Source: JANMDR01 sp031376425 (GTDB lineage: Bacteria; Pseudomonadota; Gammaproteobacteria; Burkholderiales; Usitatibacteraceae). From it: a stretch of 16,584 bases of DNA. A program made the translations under genes and the position numbers. Under the pieces are notes generated by a model that had not been told where the DNA came from, did no database searches, and was given only the letters and a program-made list of their open reading frames with translations. Below are positions 6,586 to 14,414 of the stretch, piece after piece. Within the stretch, counting starts at the first letter, position 1; every line of letters starts with the position of its first letter. The DNA is taken from NCBI GenBank assembly GCA_031376425.1, contig JANMDR010000104.1, positions 1 through 16,584 of the forward strand. Reading direction: 5' to 3'.

Positions 6586-7287
6586 TCAAGGCTCGCTCAC
6601 CACTTTTTCTAAGCAATAGCCTAAACCCCGCAGAGTAGTAAGCCGCACGTTTGCAGGCTCAAGTTTTTTGCGCAAACGATGCATATACACTTCCACCGCA
6701 TTAGCGCTAACTTCCTCACCCCATTGGCAAAGCAGATCAATAATCGCTTCTTTACTCACCACCCGGCCAACACGGGCTAAAAAAATTTCTAGTAGCGCCA
6801 CTTCACGTGCCGATAGATCCAAAGGTTTTCCATGTGCCAATGCCACCCGCCCCGCCGCATCAAAGCACAGACCGCCATGCTGCAAACGTGACGTAACACC
6901 GGCATGGGCGCGTCGCGTTAGCGCACGGACGCGAGCCTCAAGCTCACTTAGTTCAAACGGCTTTACTAAATAGTCATCCGCACCCAAATCAAGCCCGCGC
7001 ACGCGATTTTCAACAGCATCAAGTGCCGTCAAAATCAACACCGGAATTTCTGGATTACCACTGCCACTGCGCGTATGCGCACGGCTACGCATACGCTTCA
7101 GCACCTCAAAACCATCCATGCCCGGCAAACCAATATCGAGAATTAGCAAATCAAACTGCTGCAGCGATAATGCACTATCTGCCGCCTTGCCATCACGTAC
7201 ACAATCTGTGGCATAGCCAGCATGACGCAACGCGGATGTCAGCCCGTCGGCAAGTAAGGCATCATCTTCGGCAATGAGTATTCGCAT
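6586..7287 (-). CDS. OmpR/TctD-family response regulator
   Basis: 233 residues. The receiver domain (1-118) has the acidic pair EDD (7-9), the phosphorylation site Asp51 in DLLILDIGLPGMDG, the Thr switch in VLILTALD and the Lys in DDYLVKPFE. A short Ser/Gly-rich stretch (RAHTRSGSGN) lengthens the loop before beta 4. The C-terminal winged-helix DNA-binding domain (about 130-228) ends in the OmpR-type hairpin with RLRKKLEP and TLRGLGYCLE. It is the partner of the kinase that follows 6 nt later and is the first gene of that operon. No good ribosome binding site precedes the ATG at 7287. Family members of the TctD type activate uptake genes for carboxylates, so the neighbouring MHS permease is a candidate target; this is inference. 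Confidence 0.92.
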   Translation of the reverse strand: MRILIAEDDALLADGLTSALRHAGYATDCVRDGKAADSALSLQQFDLLILDIGLPGMDGFEVLKRMRSRAHTRSGSGNPEIPVLILTALDAVENRVRGLDLGADDYLVKPFELSELEARVRALTRRAHAGVTSRLQHGGLCFDAAGRVALAHGKPLDLSAREVALLEIFLARVGRVVSKEAIIDLLCQWGEEVSANAVEVYMHRLRKKLEPANVRLTTLRGLGYCLEKVVSEP

Positions 7288-7337
7288 AACGCTAGCTTAA
7301 AACAAAAATCGTATAGTCATCACAACTACGCACGAAT

Positions 7338-7365
7338 AATCCGCCTCGCCACTAAAAAGCGGATT
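7338..7365 (-). terminator. Inverted repeat after the mauE-like gene, possible weak terminator
   Basis: AATCCGC (7338-7344) and GCGGATT (7359-7365) pair perfectly around a 14-nt loop, 8 nt beyond the stop of the MauE-like gene. On the minus strand the T-run is inside the loop and not after the stem, so intrinsic termination would be weak. The promoter for the response regulator should lie in the same 86-nt gap. Confidence 0.3.
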
Positions 7366-7373
7366 GATCAAAC

Positions 7374-7823
7374 TTAACCGTGATGTAAATTGGATTTTTC
7401 CTTCACCACTACGCTGGCGTATAAATACAGTGCTAACAGAATAAGCACAGCATCTTCAACGAGGCTGCCCATGGTTAAAGGCCGTGGCCAGTAAACACCA
7501 AAGCAGCCGCAATTTGAAATCTGCAGACCGCGCGCGTAGGCCACAGTTAACCAAACTAAGTAGCCTATGTGCAGGACAATCACACATGCGGCGACCATTT
7601 TGCGCGATGCTGGTATTTTACTCAACACCAGCCAAACTGCTAACGTCAGTTCCAACATAGCAAGCCCTAGCGCCGCCATAGGAATCATAGCAATGGGTAG
7701 CACCTTGAACGTCTCGACAACGGCAAAAAAACCAACTAAATCAAGCAGTTTCGCAGTACCAGAAATGGCGAGTAACAGAATAAAAAACCATCGCGTTAGG
7801 GTGACGCAAAGCTGGTGTGGCAT
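7374..7823 (-). CDS. MauE/DoxX-family redox-associated membrane protein
   Basis: 149 residues, about four transmembrane helices (roughly 9-30, 45-67, 76-98, 120-141). The order of hydrophobic segments and the motif ISNCGCFGVYWPRPLT...LVEDAVL (102-126, Cys105 and Cys107) are those of the MauE branch of DoxX-like proteins. MauE itself is needed, with the thioredoxin-like MauD, for forming the disulfides of methylamine dehydrogenase; relatives are thought to move electrons or reductant across the inner membrane. No methylamine dehydrogenase genes are present here, so the client must differ. It is the last gene of a tight trio, 14 nt after the DUF547 lipoprotein gene, which suggests the two act together at the inner membrane or in the periplasm. 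No clear ribosome binding site is seen before the ATG at 7823. Confidence 0.8.
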   Translation of the reverse strand: MPHQLCVTLTRWFFILLLAISGTAKLLDLVGFFAVVETFKVLPIAMIPMAALGLAMLELTLAVWLVLSKIPASRKMVAACVIVLHIGYLVWLTVAYARGLQISNCGCFGVYWPRPLTMGSLVEDAVLILLALYLYASVVVKEKSNLHHG

Positions 7824-7837
7824 CGCTGGGGCCGCGG

Positions 7838-8611
7838 TTACGGACTAGGTTGCTTATTAACTGTCCAGTCATAGTCCGCAAATTCCACCTTATAGTTATC
7901 TGGTATTCCCACCTCCCGATAACGGTTTGCGTAAGCTGTTAATGACGGTGCAACACGCAAAAAGTCTTCGGGATAGAACTTCAATATTGCAGAGAGTATG
8001 ACAACCTGTTTTTGGTCGTCAACCCTGATATTTCGTGCTTCTGCAAAGAACGCGCGGGTTTCGCGATCTAGCTGCGCATCTAGCGCTTCTGGTAAAAACA
8101 CTTCACGCGGCAAGCGGGGACAGCTAACTGACATGCAGTTGAGTGCGAAGTGAATACGGGGGTCATTCAAAGCGCGAATGACTTTATTTTCATAGTCATA
8201 AAGCGAAATTGCTTCGTCACCAACTTGCACTTTGCCCAGCGCAAAAAAACTCACTTTGCGTAAGCCAGCCAAGGTCTCCGGTATTCCAGTGGCGATAACT
8301 TTATGCATGGCGAGTGCATTATAAGCGTTGATGTGAAACGCCAACACGTGTGCGGCAGAGGGGAATAAGGCCGGGCGATTTGCCGGAGCCGTTGTATACA
8401 CATAGGCAACAAATTCATCCAAGTCCGCGCGGTCTGCCGCAACTGCTGCAAAGTCAACACGCCCTTGCGCATCAACATGCTTTTGCAACACACGCGCCCA
8501 AGCACTATAGGGCGGCGCACCCGATGCGTTGGCATTCACGACACGGGGTGCGGGCACCGATGCGCAGCCGACCAAGAAAGATACAAGAAATAATCCAAAT
8601 ATTTGTCTCAT
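7838..8611 (-). CDS. DUF547-domain lipoprotein
   Basis: 257 residues. The N-terminus is a lipoprotein signal: a short charged start, a hydrophobic stretch and the lipobox LVGC with the lipidated Cys16. No Asp follows the Cys, so outer-membrane sorting by the +2 rule is likely. Residues about 35-250 carry the DUF547 pattern: AFHINAYNAL (91-100), SLYDYENKVIR (136-146), IHFALNCMSVSCPRL (153-167, with His154, Cys159 and Cys164), FYPEDF (212-217) and YDWTVN (247-252). The biochemical function of DUF547 is not established; the conserved His and Cys residues would suit a thiol-based or metal-binding site. The ATG at 8611 has AAGGA 8-9 nt upstream. The gene lies 14 nt after the radical SAM gene and 14 nt before the MauE-like gene. 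Confidence 0.9.
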   Translation of the reverse strand: MRQIFGLFLVSFLVGCASVPAPRVVNANASGAPPYSAWARVLQKHVDAQGRVDFAAVAADRADLDEFVAYVYTTAPANRPALFPSAAHVLAFHINAYNALAMHKVIATGIPETLAGLRKVSFFALGKVQVGDEAISLYDYENKVIRALNDPRIHFALNCMSVSCPRLPREVFLPEALDAQLDRETRAFFAEARNIRVDDQKQVVILSAILKFYPEDFLRVAPSLTAYANRYREVGIPDNYKVEFADYDWTVNKQPSP

Positions 8612-8625
8612 TAAGCCATTCCTTT

Positions 8626-10053
8626 TTATACCGTAGTGGCTGTGCTCACAGCTTGAGTAGCCTCGCCTTTAGCACGCCCTCGCGCATTTTTGCGCGTCAA
8701 ATTTACACTAATTTTAGCGGGGAGCTTATCTTCAAAGTGGCCGGTGGCCGGATTAAAGTAGCGCAGCACATTATTTTTTCTGACCTCTGCTACCACCAAT
8801 AAATATTCATCGCGCTTCGCATTGTGCACGCACATTGAAATTGGCCCGCTAGGCGTCATCACCATGAATGAACAGGCATCGCAACGCTCTTGTTCTAGCT
8901 GCGATGAATCCATAAAAATGTGTACAAAAAATGAAATTTTACCGACCTTACCACGTGCCGCAATATAGTTTCGCCGTGCACCCCAAATCAATTTTACAAA
9001 GCGCGAAACGACGCCCCAAAACATGGCCGGATGGCTAACAAAATAGGATGCAACTGTTTTCATCACGCTGTGTTTATTAGCACGATCTACCACTAAATTA
9101 GCACTTGAAGCGAGGATATCGCGCACAAATTCAGGGTCGTTAAAAAAGTCATACACCTGCCCATTGATAATGAGTCCGTAGGCATAGCCATTACATTTTG
9201 CGTGCCCAGTGCTAGCCGCATCAAAATTTAAATTTGCCCCTACGCCCTCGCGAATAGATTGCATGACCGTAGCTGGATTCACGGTGATGCGCTCGCGTTC
9301 AGTACCACGCCCCATATCCGCACCAACTTGAAATGATGCAAAGCGCACCACATCCGCGTGGCGGACAAAAAACTTGCACAGCAGCGGAATTTCATGAAAA
9401 TTTGCAGGGCAGGCCGTGGTGTTAAAAATGACGGCAAGCGGCAATCCGCGGGCGCGGTTGATGTATTCCTCGCGTACGACATTGAGCGCCACCTCGTTAT
9501 CGTAACCTTCGCGCTCTTGTGTCATGTCCACGTGAAACGCCACGTCTTCCAACCCTGCTTCGCACAAATCCTCCAACATTTGCCGCGTGGCTTTAATACC
9601 ATTGGTAAAAAACGATGAACGCATACCCTTGGTTTTAATGTACCGAATAATTGCCAATAACTCATCGTAGTTACGCAGGGTAGGATCGCCACCAGTCACT
9701 TGCACATCGGTGTTCGCACCGTAGTGTTCAAAAATCATGTCGATACGACGAAACACTTCCTCGATAGGAATATCCTTCAGCGCTTCCGACGATTCTGACA
9801 AGTAGCAATAGGTACAATCCAGATTACAGCGCTGCGTAATTTCTAGCGCCACACAACCCACCGTCATACGCCGTCCAATCATTTGCCATGGTGCCCATTG
9901 CCCCGCAGCATCCATGCGCTGTTTGGTTCGCTCAAGCTGGGTTAAGCCGTCACCTTCAACGCCATTTTTAGGAATAGGGTAAGGTCGCCAATCGGCGATT
10001 TGTTTGGGCGTTAGATAGCGCGGAGATTCGGGTTGAACTGGGGCTTGGATCAT
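8626..10053 (-). CDS. Radical SAM protein with extra C-terminal cysteines, function unknown
   Basis: 475 residues. EITQRCNLDCTYCYLSE places the [4Fe-4S]/SAM motif CxxxCxxC at Cys76, Cys80 and Cys83. The usual SAM-contact strand follows as DVQVTGGDPTL (116-126), with SSFFTNG (146-152) and VAFHVDM (171-177) as later barrel strands. Beyond the barrel are a lone Cys287 (HAKCNGYAYG) and a CDACSFM (391-397) plus SMCVHN (407-411) group with Cys391, Cys394 and Cys408. These could bind an auxiliary Fe-S cluster, somewhat like SPASM or twitch domains but not matching their spacing. A basic tail ends the protein. The conserved N-terminal part (GQWAPWQMIGRRM, 51-63) is unusual for the superfamily. It starts at ATG 10053 with a weak ribosome binding site, 90 nt after the GNAT gene, and leads the trio with the DUF547 lipoprotein and MauE-like protein. 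I recognise the superfamily only, not the reaction. Confidence 0.88.
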   Translation of the reverse strand: MIQAPVQPESPRYLTPKQIADWRPYPIPKNGVEGDGLTQLERTKQRMDAAGQWAPWQMIGRRMTVGCVALEITQRCNLDCTYCYLSESSEALKDIPIEEVFRRIDMIFEHYGANTDVQVTGGDPTLRNYDELLAIIRYIKTKGMRSSFFTNGIKATRQMLEDLCEAGLEDVAFHVDMTQEREGYDNEVALNVVREEYINRARGLPLAVIFNTTACPANFHEIPLLCKFFVRHADVVRFASFQVGADMGRGTERERITVNPATVMQSIREGVGANLNFDAASTGHAKCNGYAYGLIINGQVYDFFNDPEFVRDILASSANLVVDRANKHSVMKTVASYFVSHPAMFWGVVSRFVKLIWGARRNYIAARGKVGKISFFVHIFMDSSQLEQERCDACSFMVMTPSGPISMCVHNAKRDEYLLVVAEVRKNNVLRYFNPATGHFEDKLPAKISVNLTRKNARGRAKGEATQAVSTATTV

Positions 10054-10143
10054 ATGTAAACTTAATCAGTATTGCGTCGCAGTTATGGGTCTATTAATGC
10101 ATACGAACTTTATGCGCACTTAGATGCAAAAATGACGCAACGC

Positions 10144-10629
10144 TTATATCCGAAAGCGATACAAAACGCATGGTTCACCGTAAATCTCACGATCCGCTAC
10201 AACCAATGCGTCAACCGCCGCAGCATACAGCCATGAATGCCAAAAACGCCGCGCTGGTTGATTATTTTTTAGATGATAAATTTCCCATTTCCCCGGAAAT
10301 TTCTCCAATAGTTTCGCCGCCACAATGCGACCCACTCCACTCCCTCGATACCGTCGTGCTACAAAAAAATAACCCATATTGTATTGGCTATCCACTTCGA
10401 GCAATTCATTATCCACCACCGCAAAACCTGCTAACTCGCCATCCACTTTTATGAGAAACGCCGCCACTAAAAACTGCGCCCAATATGCGCCTTTAGGCTG
10501 TATTTGATACAAACCGTGCGCCGCAAAATCGATTGGTACTGATTCACTAAGGTCGTAGTTATAGAACTGCATCATGTTTTCGATGCAGGGAAGGTCTTTG
10601 GCCGCAGCTTCTACGAGAGTAACTAGCAC
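10144..10629 (-). CDS. GNAT-family N-acetyltransferase
   Basis: 161 residues. The acetyl-CoA binding loop is RRYRGSGVGR (92-101) after the beta-4 strand NMGYFFV, followed by the helix VAAKLLEKFPGKWEIYHL. The N-terminal part (DLPCIENMMQFYNYDLSE) resembles the start of predicted GNAT enzymes, which act on amines of small molecules or proteins; the substrate cannot be told. The start is GTG at 10629: a TGA lies in frame three codons upstream and the next Met is residue 19, inside the conserved helix. The gene is 24 nt after tatD, so it is probably co-transcribed with it. No strong ribosome binding site is visible. Confidence 0.82.
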   Translation of the reverse strand: MLVTLVEAAAKDLPCIENMMQFYNYDLSESVPIDFAAHGLYQIQPKGAYWAQFLVAAFLIKVDGELAGFAVVDNELLEVDSQYNMGYFFVARRYRGSGVGRIVAAKLLEKFPGKWEIYHLKNNQPARRFWHSWLYAAAVDALVVADREIYGEPCVLYRFRI

Positions 10630-10653
10630 GAAAAATCAGACTTAAGTTCCAAC

Positions 10654-11427
10654 TTATTGAGGTGACAACTTAAACAGTTTAAAAAAGTTCGCGGTGGTAT
10701 GTGCGGCCACTTCTTCTACTGAAATACCGCGCAGCTTGGCGATGTATTCGGCCACGTGTGCGACATAACCTGGTTGATTCATTTTGCCGCGAAACGGCGT
10801 GGGCGCTAGGTAGGGAGAATCTGTTTCAATGAGCAAGCGGTCAAGCGGCATATTTCGCGCTACCTCATGCACCGTCGCGGCACTTTTGAAGGTAACGATA
10901 CCCGATAACGATACATAGAAGCCTAATTTTAGTGCCTCTTCCGCTACTTCCCAAGTTTCAGTGAAACAGTGCATCACCCCGCCTGCCCGACTCGCGTTTT
11001 CTTCGCGCATTAACTTTAATGTGTCAGCATGGGAGTTTCTGGTATGGATAACCAGTGGCTTATTGCAGGCAACCGCCGCGCGAATATGGGTGCGGAAACG
11101 TTCACGCTGCCAGTCGAGTGGTTCTACTAGTCGATAATAATCAAGCCCTGTTTCACCTATTGCGACGACCTTTGGGTGCGCTGCCATATCTAGCAATTCA
11201 TTGATGCTGGCTTCATGGTCATCTACTTGTTCATCTGGATGCACGCCAGCGCTACACCAAATGTGTGCATGTGCTTCGGCAATCGCCCGCACCGCTGGAA
11301 AGCTCTTTAAGGTAGTAGAAATAGTGAGCGCATGGGTGACTTTATTAGTCACCATGGTTTGTAAAATATTGGCTTGATCGGCAACAAGCTCAGGGAAATC
11401 TAAGTGACAATGGGAATCAACAAACAT
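10654..11427 (-). CDS. tatD: TatD-family metal-dependent hydrolase
   Basis: 257 residues, standard for the TatD/YcfH family of two-metal TIM-barrel enzymes with 3'-5' DNase activity. Metal and catalytic residues are all visible: DSHCHLDF (His6, His8), GETGLDYY (Glu92), VIHTR (His128), MHCF (His153) and ETDSPYLAP (Asp203). The motif around FRGKMNQP near the end is also typical. The enzyme is cytoplasmic and linked to DNA repair and turnover; despite its name it is not needed for Tat export. It is the first gene of the minus-strand group and is divergent from the TonB-dependent receptor. The ATG at 11427 has only a weak upstream purine stretch. The name follows the family; a ycfH-type paralogue is equally possible. 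Confidence 0.93.
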   Translation of the reverse strand: MFVDSHCHLDFPELVADQANILQTMVTNKVTHALTISTTLKSFPAVRAIAEAHAHIWCSAGVHPDEQVDDHEASINELLDMAAHPKVVAIGETGLDYYRLVEPLDWQRERFRTHIRAAVACNKPLVIHTRNSHADTLKLMREENASRAGGVMHCFTETWEVAEEALKLGFYVSLSGIVTFKSAATVHEVARNMPLDRLLIETDSPYLAPTPFRGKMNQPGYVAHVAEYIAKLRGISVEEVAAHTTANFFKLFKLSPQ

Positions 11428-11497
11428 ACAAAGGTACTCTTAAAATGAGGTAAATAACGGCAAGTACGATAAGTATAAACGCATAAACCAACACCAC
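11417..11497 (-). CDS. Possible small hydrophobic peptide overlapping the tatD start
   Basis: A minus-strand frame starting at GTG 11497 encodes 26 residues, nearly all hydrophobic (VLVYAFILIVLAVIYLIL, then RVPLYVC). It ends at TGA 11417-11419, overlapping the first codons of tatD. The frame is open 17 codons further up but has no ATG and no clear ribosome binding site. It would be one membrane helix. AT-rich spacer DNA can give such frames by chance, so it is listed only as a candidate for a membrane micropeptide or a leader coupled to tatD. Confidence 0.2.
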   Translation of the reverse strand: MVLVYAFILIVLAVIYLILRVPLYVC

Positions 11498-11707
11498 AAT
11501 TTTCGGAACAATTGCCCAAAGGAAGTCTATTTAAGTGTTTCTAGGCAAGGATTTTCACATTAGTGCATTTACAGAAATGCCGCAAAAACCTTGCTGGGCA
11601 ATATCCGGCCGACACACTTCGTCACAGCATTACCCTTATAATCATTAATAGTTGTCCATTGCGAATTTACGCCACTCCACCCAGATCAAAATTTTGAGAC
11701 CAGCCTG
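11428..11707. other. Divergent promoter region between tatD and the TonB-dependent receptor
   Basis: About 280 bp. A perfect TATAAT lies at 11637-11642 on the plus strand, 66 nt before the receptor start, but no good -35 stands 16-18 nt before it; an activator or another control may be involved. GCAAGG (11545-11550) and CCTTGC (11589-11594) form a loose inverted repeat with a 38-nt loop. No recognised Fur box or riboswitch was seen. Confidence 0.4.
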
Positions 11708-14362
11708 ATGACCTGCTTAGTAAAACCGTTGGCTAGTTTCCTTACCCCGATTACGATTGCAGTATCATTTTCACTGTTAGTTGTGTCAAATTGCGCTAAT
11801 GCCGAAAGCGCTGTCGAGGCCGTGCTACAAAAAATTGAGAAAATAGAAATTACCGGCTCTAACATTAAACGGATTCCTAGCGAAGGTCCGGTTCCGATTG
11901 AAATCATTTCGCGCAGGGAAATTGAGCGCAAAGGGTTCACCTCAACCAATGAGCTCATGCGTTCACTCTCTTACATGAGCGCGATAAATGATGAGCTTGT
12001 TTCCAATAGCCCGAATACTTCTGGCACGGCCAGCGTCGGGTTTCGCGGCTTGGGCGGCGACCAAACTGTGGTGTTACTAAACGGTCGGCGTCTGGCTAAT
12101 TATGGCTTTGATGGCGCTTTTGTTAACCTAAATACCATCCCACTGGGTGCGATAGATCGCGTGGAAATTTTGAAAGACGGTGCGGCAGCTATTTACGGTG
12201 CTGATGCGATTGGCGGCGTGGTGAACTTTATTACCCGTAAAGATTTTACCGGCGGCGAAGTTTCAGCAGCTCTTGGTCAATCAGGAAAAAAAGACGGTGG
12301 CGAAACATCGGTAATCGGTACTGTAGGGTGGGGAAATCTGCGCCAAGATAAGCTCAATGTTTTACTCAACCTAAATTATTTCAAGCGTGAGCCAATTAAT
12401 AATTTAGATCGGGAGCGCACGCGAACGGCAGATTTTAGGCGCTTTGGCGGCACCAATCAGCTTTCCACCTTTGCACCGTCTGGTAATTTTATAAATCCGC
12501 TTACCGGATTGCAGGCACCGTTTCAGCCTTGTCCAACCGGCCTATCGGTGTCGCCCTCGCCCCTTACCCCAGGCAGTACCGGTAGTGCCAGTTGTCTATT
12601 CGATTTTGCGCCCTATCGCACTACGCTATTTGGTACTGATCGTGTCGGCGGCCTCGCCACGGCACGCCTTGCATTGGCCGAACATAGCACGGCCTATACT
12701 GAAATACTGCTGAGTCGTGCCAATACCTTTGTGAGCGCTGCGCCTTCGCCGGGAAATTTTAATCTTGAAGCAAGCAATCCCGCTAATCCATTTTCCTCGG
12801 CAATTTCTGTGCGTGGTAGGCCACTGCAAGCGGGTGCCCGCACTACCGATAATCAAGCCGATGCATCAAGGCTTTTGCTTGGTGTTGAAGGTACAGTTCA
12901 AGGCATTGATCGCAGTATTGAATATAATTTTTCCATTGGCGAAGCAAAGAGCAAAGCAACTAATAAAGATGGCGGCTATTTTCTTATAGATCGCCTAAAT
13001 ACAGCCGTTACCAACGGTAGCTTCAATCCATTTTCTACTAATAACCCAGCCGCCGTTGTCAATGCTATTACCTCAACTGATACCCGCGAAGGTGAAACGA
13101 CCAATACCTTTATTGACCTTAAACTTTCGGGTGAGTTAATGCATCTTCCAGCGGGCGCACTTGGGTTTGCCGCAGGGGCGCTAATTGGTCGGGAAAAAAT
13201 TTCTGATCTGCCCGGTGCTAACCAAAGGGCAGGCAATGTATTTGGCTCCATTCAGCAATCTGCAGTGGATGCAAAGCGCAATCTCGCCGCAGTTTTTGTT
13301 GAATTAGCTGTCCCCATTACCAACACTTTAGAAGCGCAATTGGCGCTGCGTCACGATCGTTATGAAAGCGAAAAAAACGGCGATGTGAGTGCTACCACAC
13401 CAAAAATTGCCTTTCGTTATCAACCCACTAAAACTGCATTATTTCGCGCCTCCTATTCCGAGGGATTTAAGATGCCATCGCTACGCGATTTATTTGGCGG
13501 CAAAAATCAAAGCGCTGATTCTGTGCAAGATTTCCCCGGCTGTAGCGCGCGCGGTGTGTCACGAGATGCTTGCCCGCGCTTGCAATATGACCGTTCCTCG
13601 GGCGGCAATGCAGCGTTGCAAGCCGAAAAAGCGAAGATTAGCAATGTCGGTATCGTATTTGAACCAAAGGAATTTGTATCTGTTGCATTCGACTATTTTA
13701 CGATTCGCAAAACCGATGAAATTGGCTTAGTACCTTCGCAATACGTGATCGACAATGTCAGCTATGCTCCGGGCGCAACAAGCACCTTAGGCGGTAACAG
13801 CGCGTTTTCGGTTAGCCGCGATGCTGGGGGCACAATTACTGCAGTGAACACCGCATTAGGTAATTTGGGTGAGCACAAAATTAGCGGATTTGATCTTTCC
13901 ACTAACACGAGTTTTAAGTGGCGCGGGTTTAAGTTTGCATCCAATTCAAATATCACCTATTACAGCCACTACGACTATGCCGATCAACCAGGAACACCGT
14001 TATATGGACGTCTTGGCCTGCTTAACCTACCGCGCTGGCGCCGCGCAACGAGCTACACTGTCAACCACGGTGCATGGGACGCGAATATACTGTATAGCGT
14101 GATGGCGTCGATGGTGGATAAACAACAATCCACGGCGGCGGTGCCGGTAACGCCATCGGACCGGAGTATTGCAAAATTTAATACCATTGATTTTGGCCTT
14201 GCCTATAGCGGTATAACGAATATGCGACTTTCAGCGACGGTCAAAAATTTATTCGACACCGAACCACCTTTCTCAAGCAACGATTCACGCACACTGGGTT
14301 TTGCCCAAGCGCACGATATTCGCGGTCGTTATTTGCAAGTGGGTGCTACGTACAAATTTTGA
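11708..14362 (+). CDS. TonB-dependent outer-membrane receptor
   Basis: 884 residues. A signal peptide covers residues 1-32, with probable cleavage after ANA (30-32). EKIEITGSNIKR (44-55) is the typical start of the mature protein and may include the TonB box. The plug domain (about 58-178) shows PVPIEIISRREIE, VGFRGLGGDQTVVLLNGRRL and the signature IPLGAIDRVEILKDGAAAIYGADAIGGVVNFITR. The rest is a beta-barrel ending in VGATYKF with the C-terminal Phe required by the outer-membrane assembly machine. Two Cys pairs (275/296 and 612/622) sit in likely outer loops. The sequence type resembles the large receptors of xanthomonads, sphingomonads and oxalobacteria that take up organic nutrients, not a known siderophore receptor. 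No ligand-specific neighbour is present, so the substrate is open. The ATG at 11708 has a weak ribosome binding site, but no other start gives a complete signal peptide. Confidence 0.92.
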   Translation: MTCLVKPLASFLTPITIAVSFSLLVVSNCANAESAVEAVLQKIEKIEITGSNIKRIPSEGPVPIEIISRREIERKGFTSTNELMRSLSYMSAINDELVSNSPNTSGTASVGFRGLGGDQTVVLLNGRRLANYGFDGAFVNLNTIPLGAIDRVEILKDGAAAIYGADAIGGVVNFITRKDFTGGEVSAALGQSGKKDGGETSVIGTVGWGNLRQDKLNVLLNLNYFKREPINNLDRERTRTADFRRFGGTNQLSTFAPSGNFINPLTGLQAPFQPCPTGLSVSPSPLTPGSTGSASCLFDFAPYRTTLFGTDRVGGLATARLALAEHSTAYTEILLSRANTFVSAAPSPGNFNLEASNPANPFSSAISVRGRPLQAGARTTDNQADASRLLLGVEGTVQGIDRSIEYNFSIGEAKSKATNKDGGYFLIDRLNTAVTNGSFNPFSTNNPAAVVNAITSTDTREGETTNTFIDLKLSGELMHLPAGALGFAAGALIGREKISDLPGANQRAGNVFGSIQQSAVDAKRNLAAVFVELAVPITNTLEAQLALRHDRYESEKNGDVSATTPKIAFRYQPTKTALFRASYSEGFKMPSLRDLFGGKNQSADSVQDFPGCSARGVSRDACPRLQYDRSSGGNAALQAEKAKISNVGIVFEPKEFVSVAFDYFTIRKTDEIGLVPSQYVIDNVSYAPGATSTLGGNSAFSVSRDAGGTITAVNTALGNLGEHKISGFDLSTNTSFKWRGFKFASNSNITYYSHYDYADQPGTPLYGRLGLLNLPRWRRATSYTVNHGAWDANILYSVMASMVDKQQSTAAVPVTPSDRSIAKFNTIDFGLAYSGITNMRLSATVKNLFDTEPPFSSNDSRTLGFAQAHDIRGRYLQVGATYKF

Positions 14363-14414
14363 AGTGTTTTTTGCTGTAGCATTTCGGGTTCAATTTAAAT
14401 TACATAAAAATATC

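Noticed and set aside
10072..10140. TTGCGTC/GACGCAA inverted repeat in the gap before the radical SAM gene
   Set aside because: Seven-base arms with a 55-nt loop are expected by chance at this scale and match no known site.
14301..14414. Upstream extension of the LOG frame into the receptor gene
   Set aside because: It overlaps the coding end of the receptor and has no similarity to LOG N-termini.
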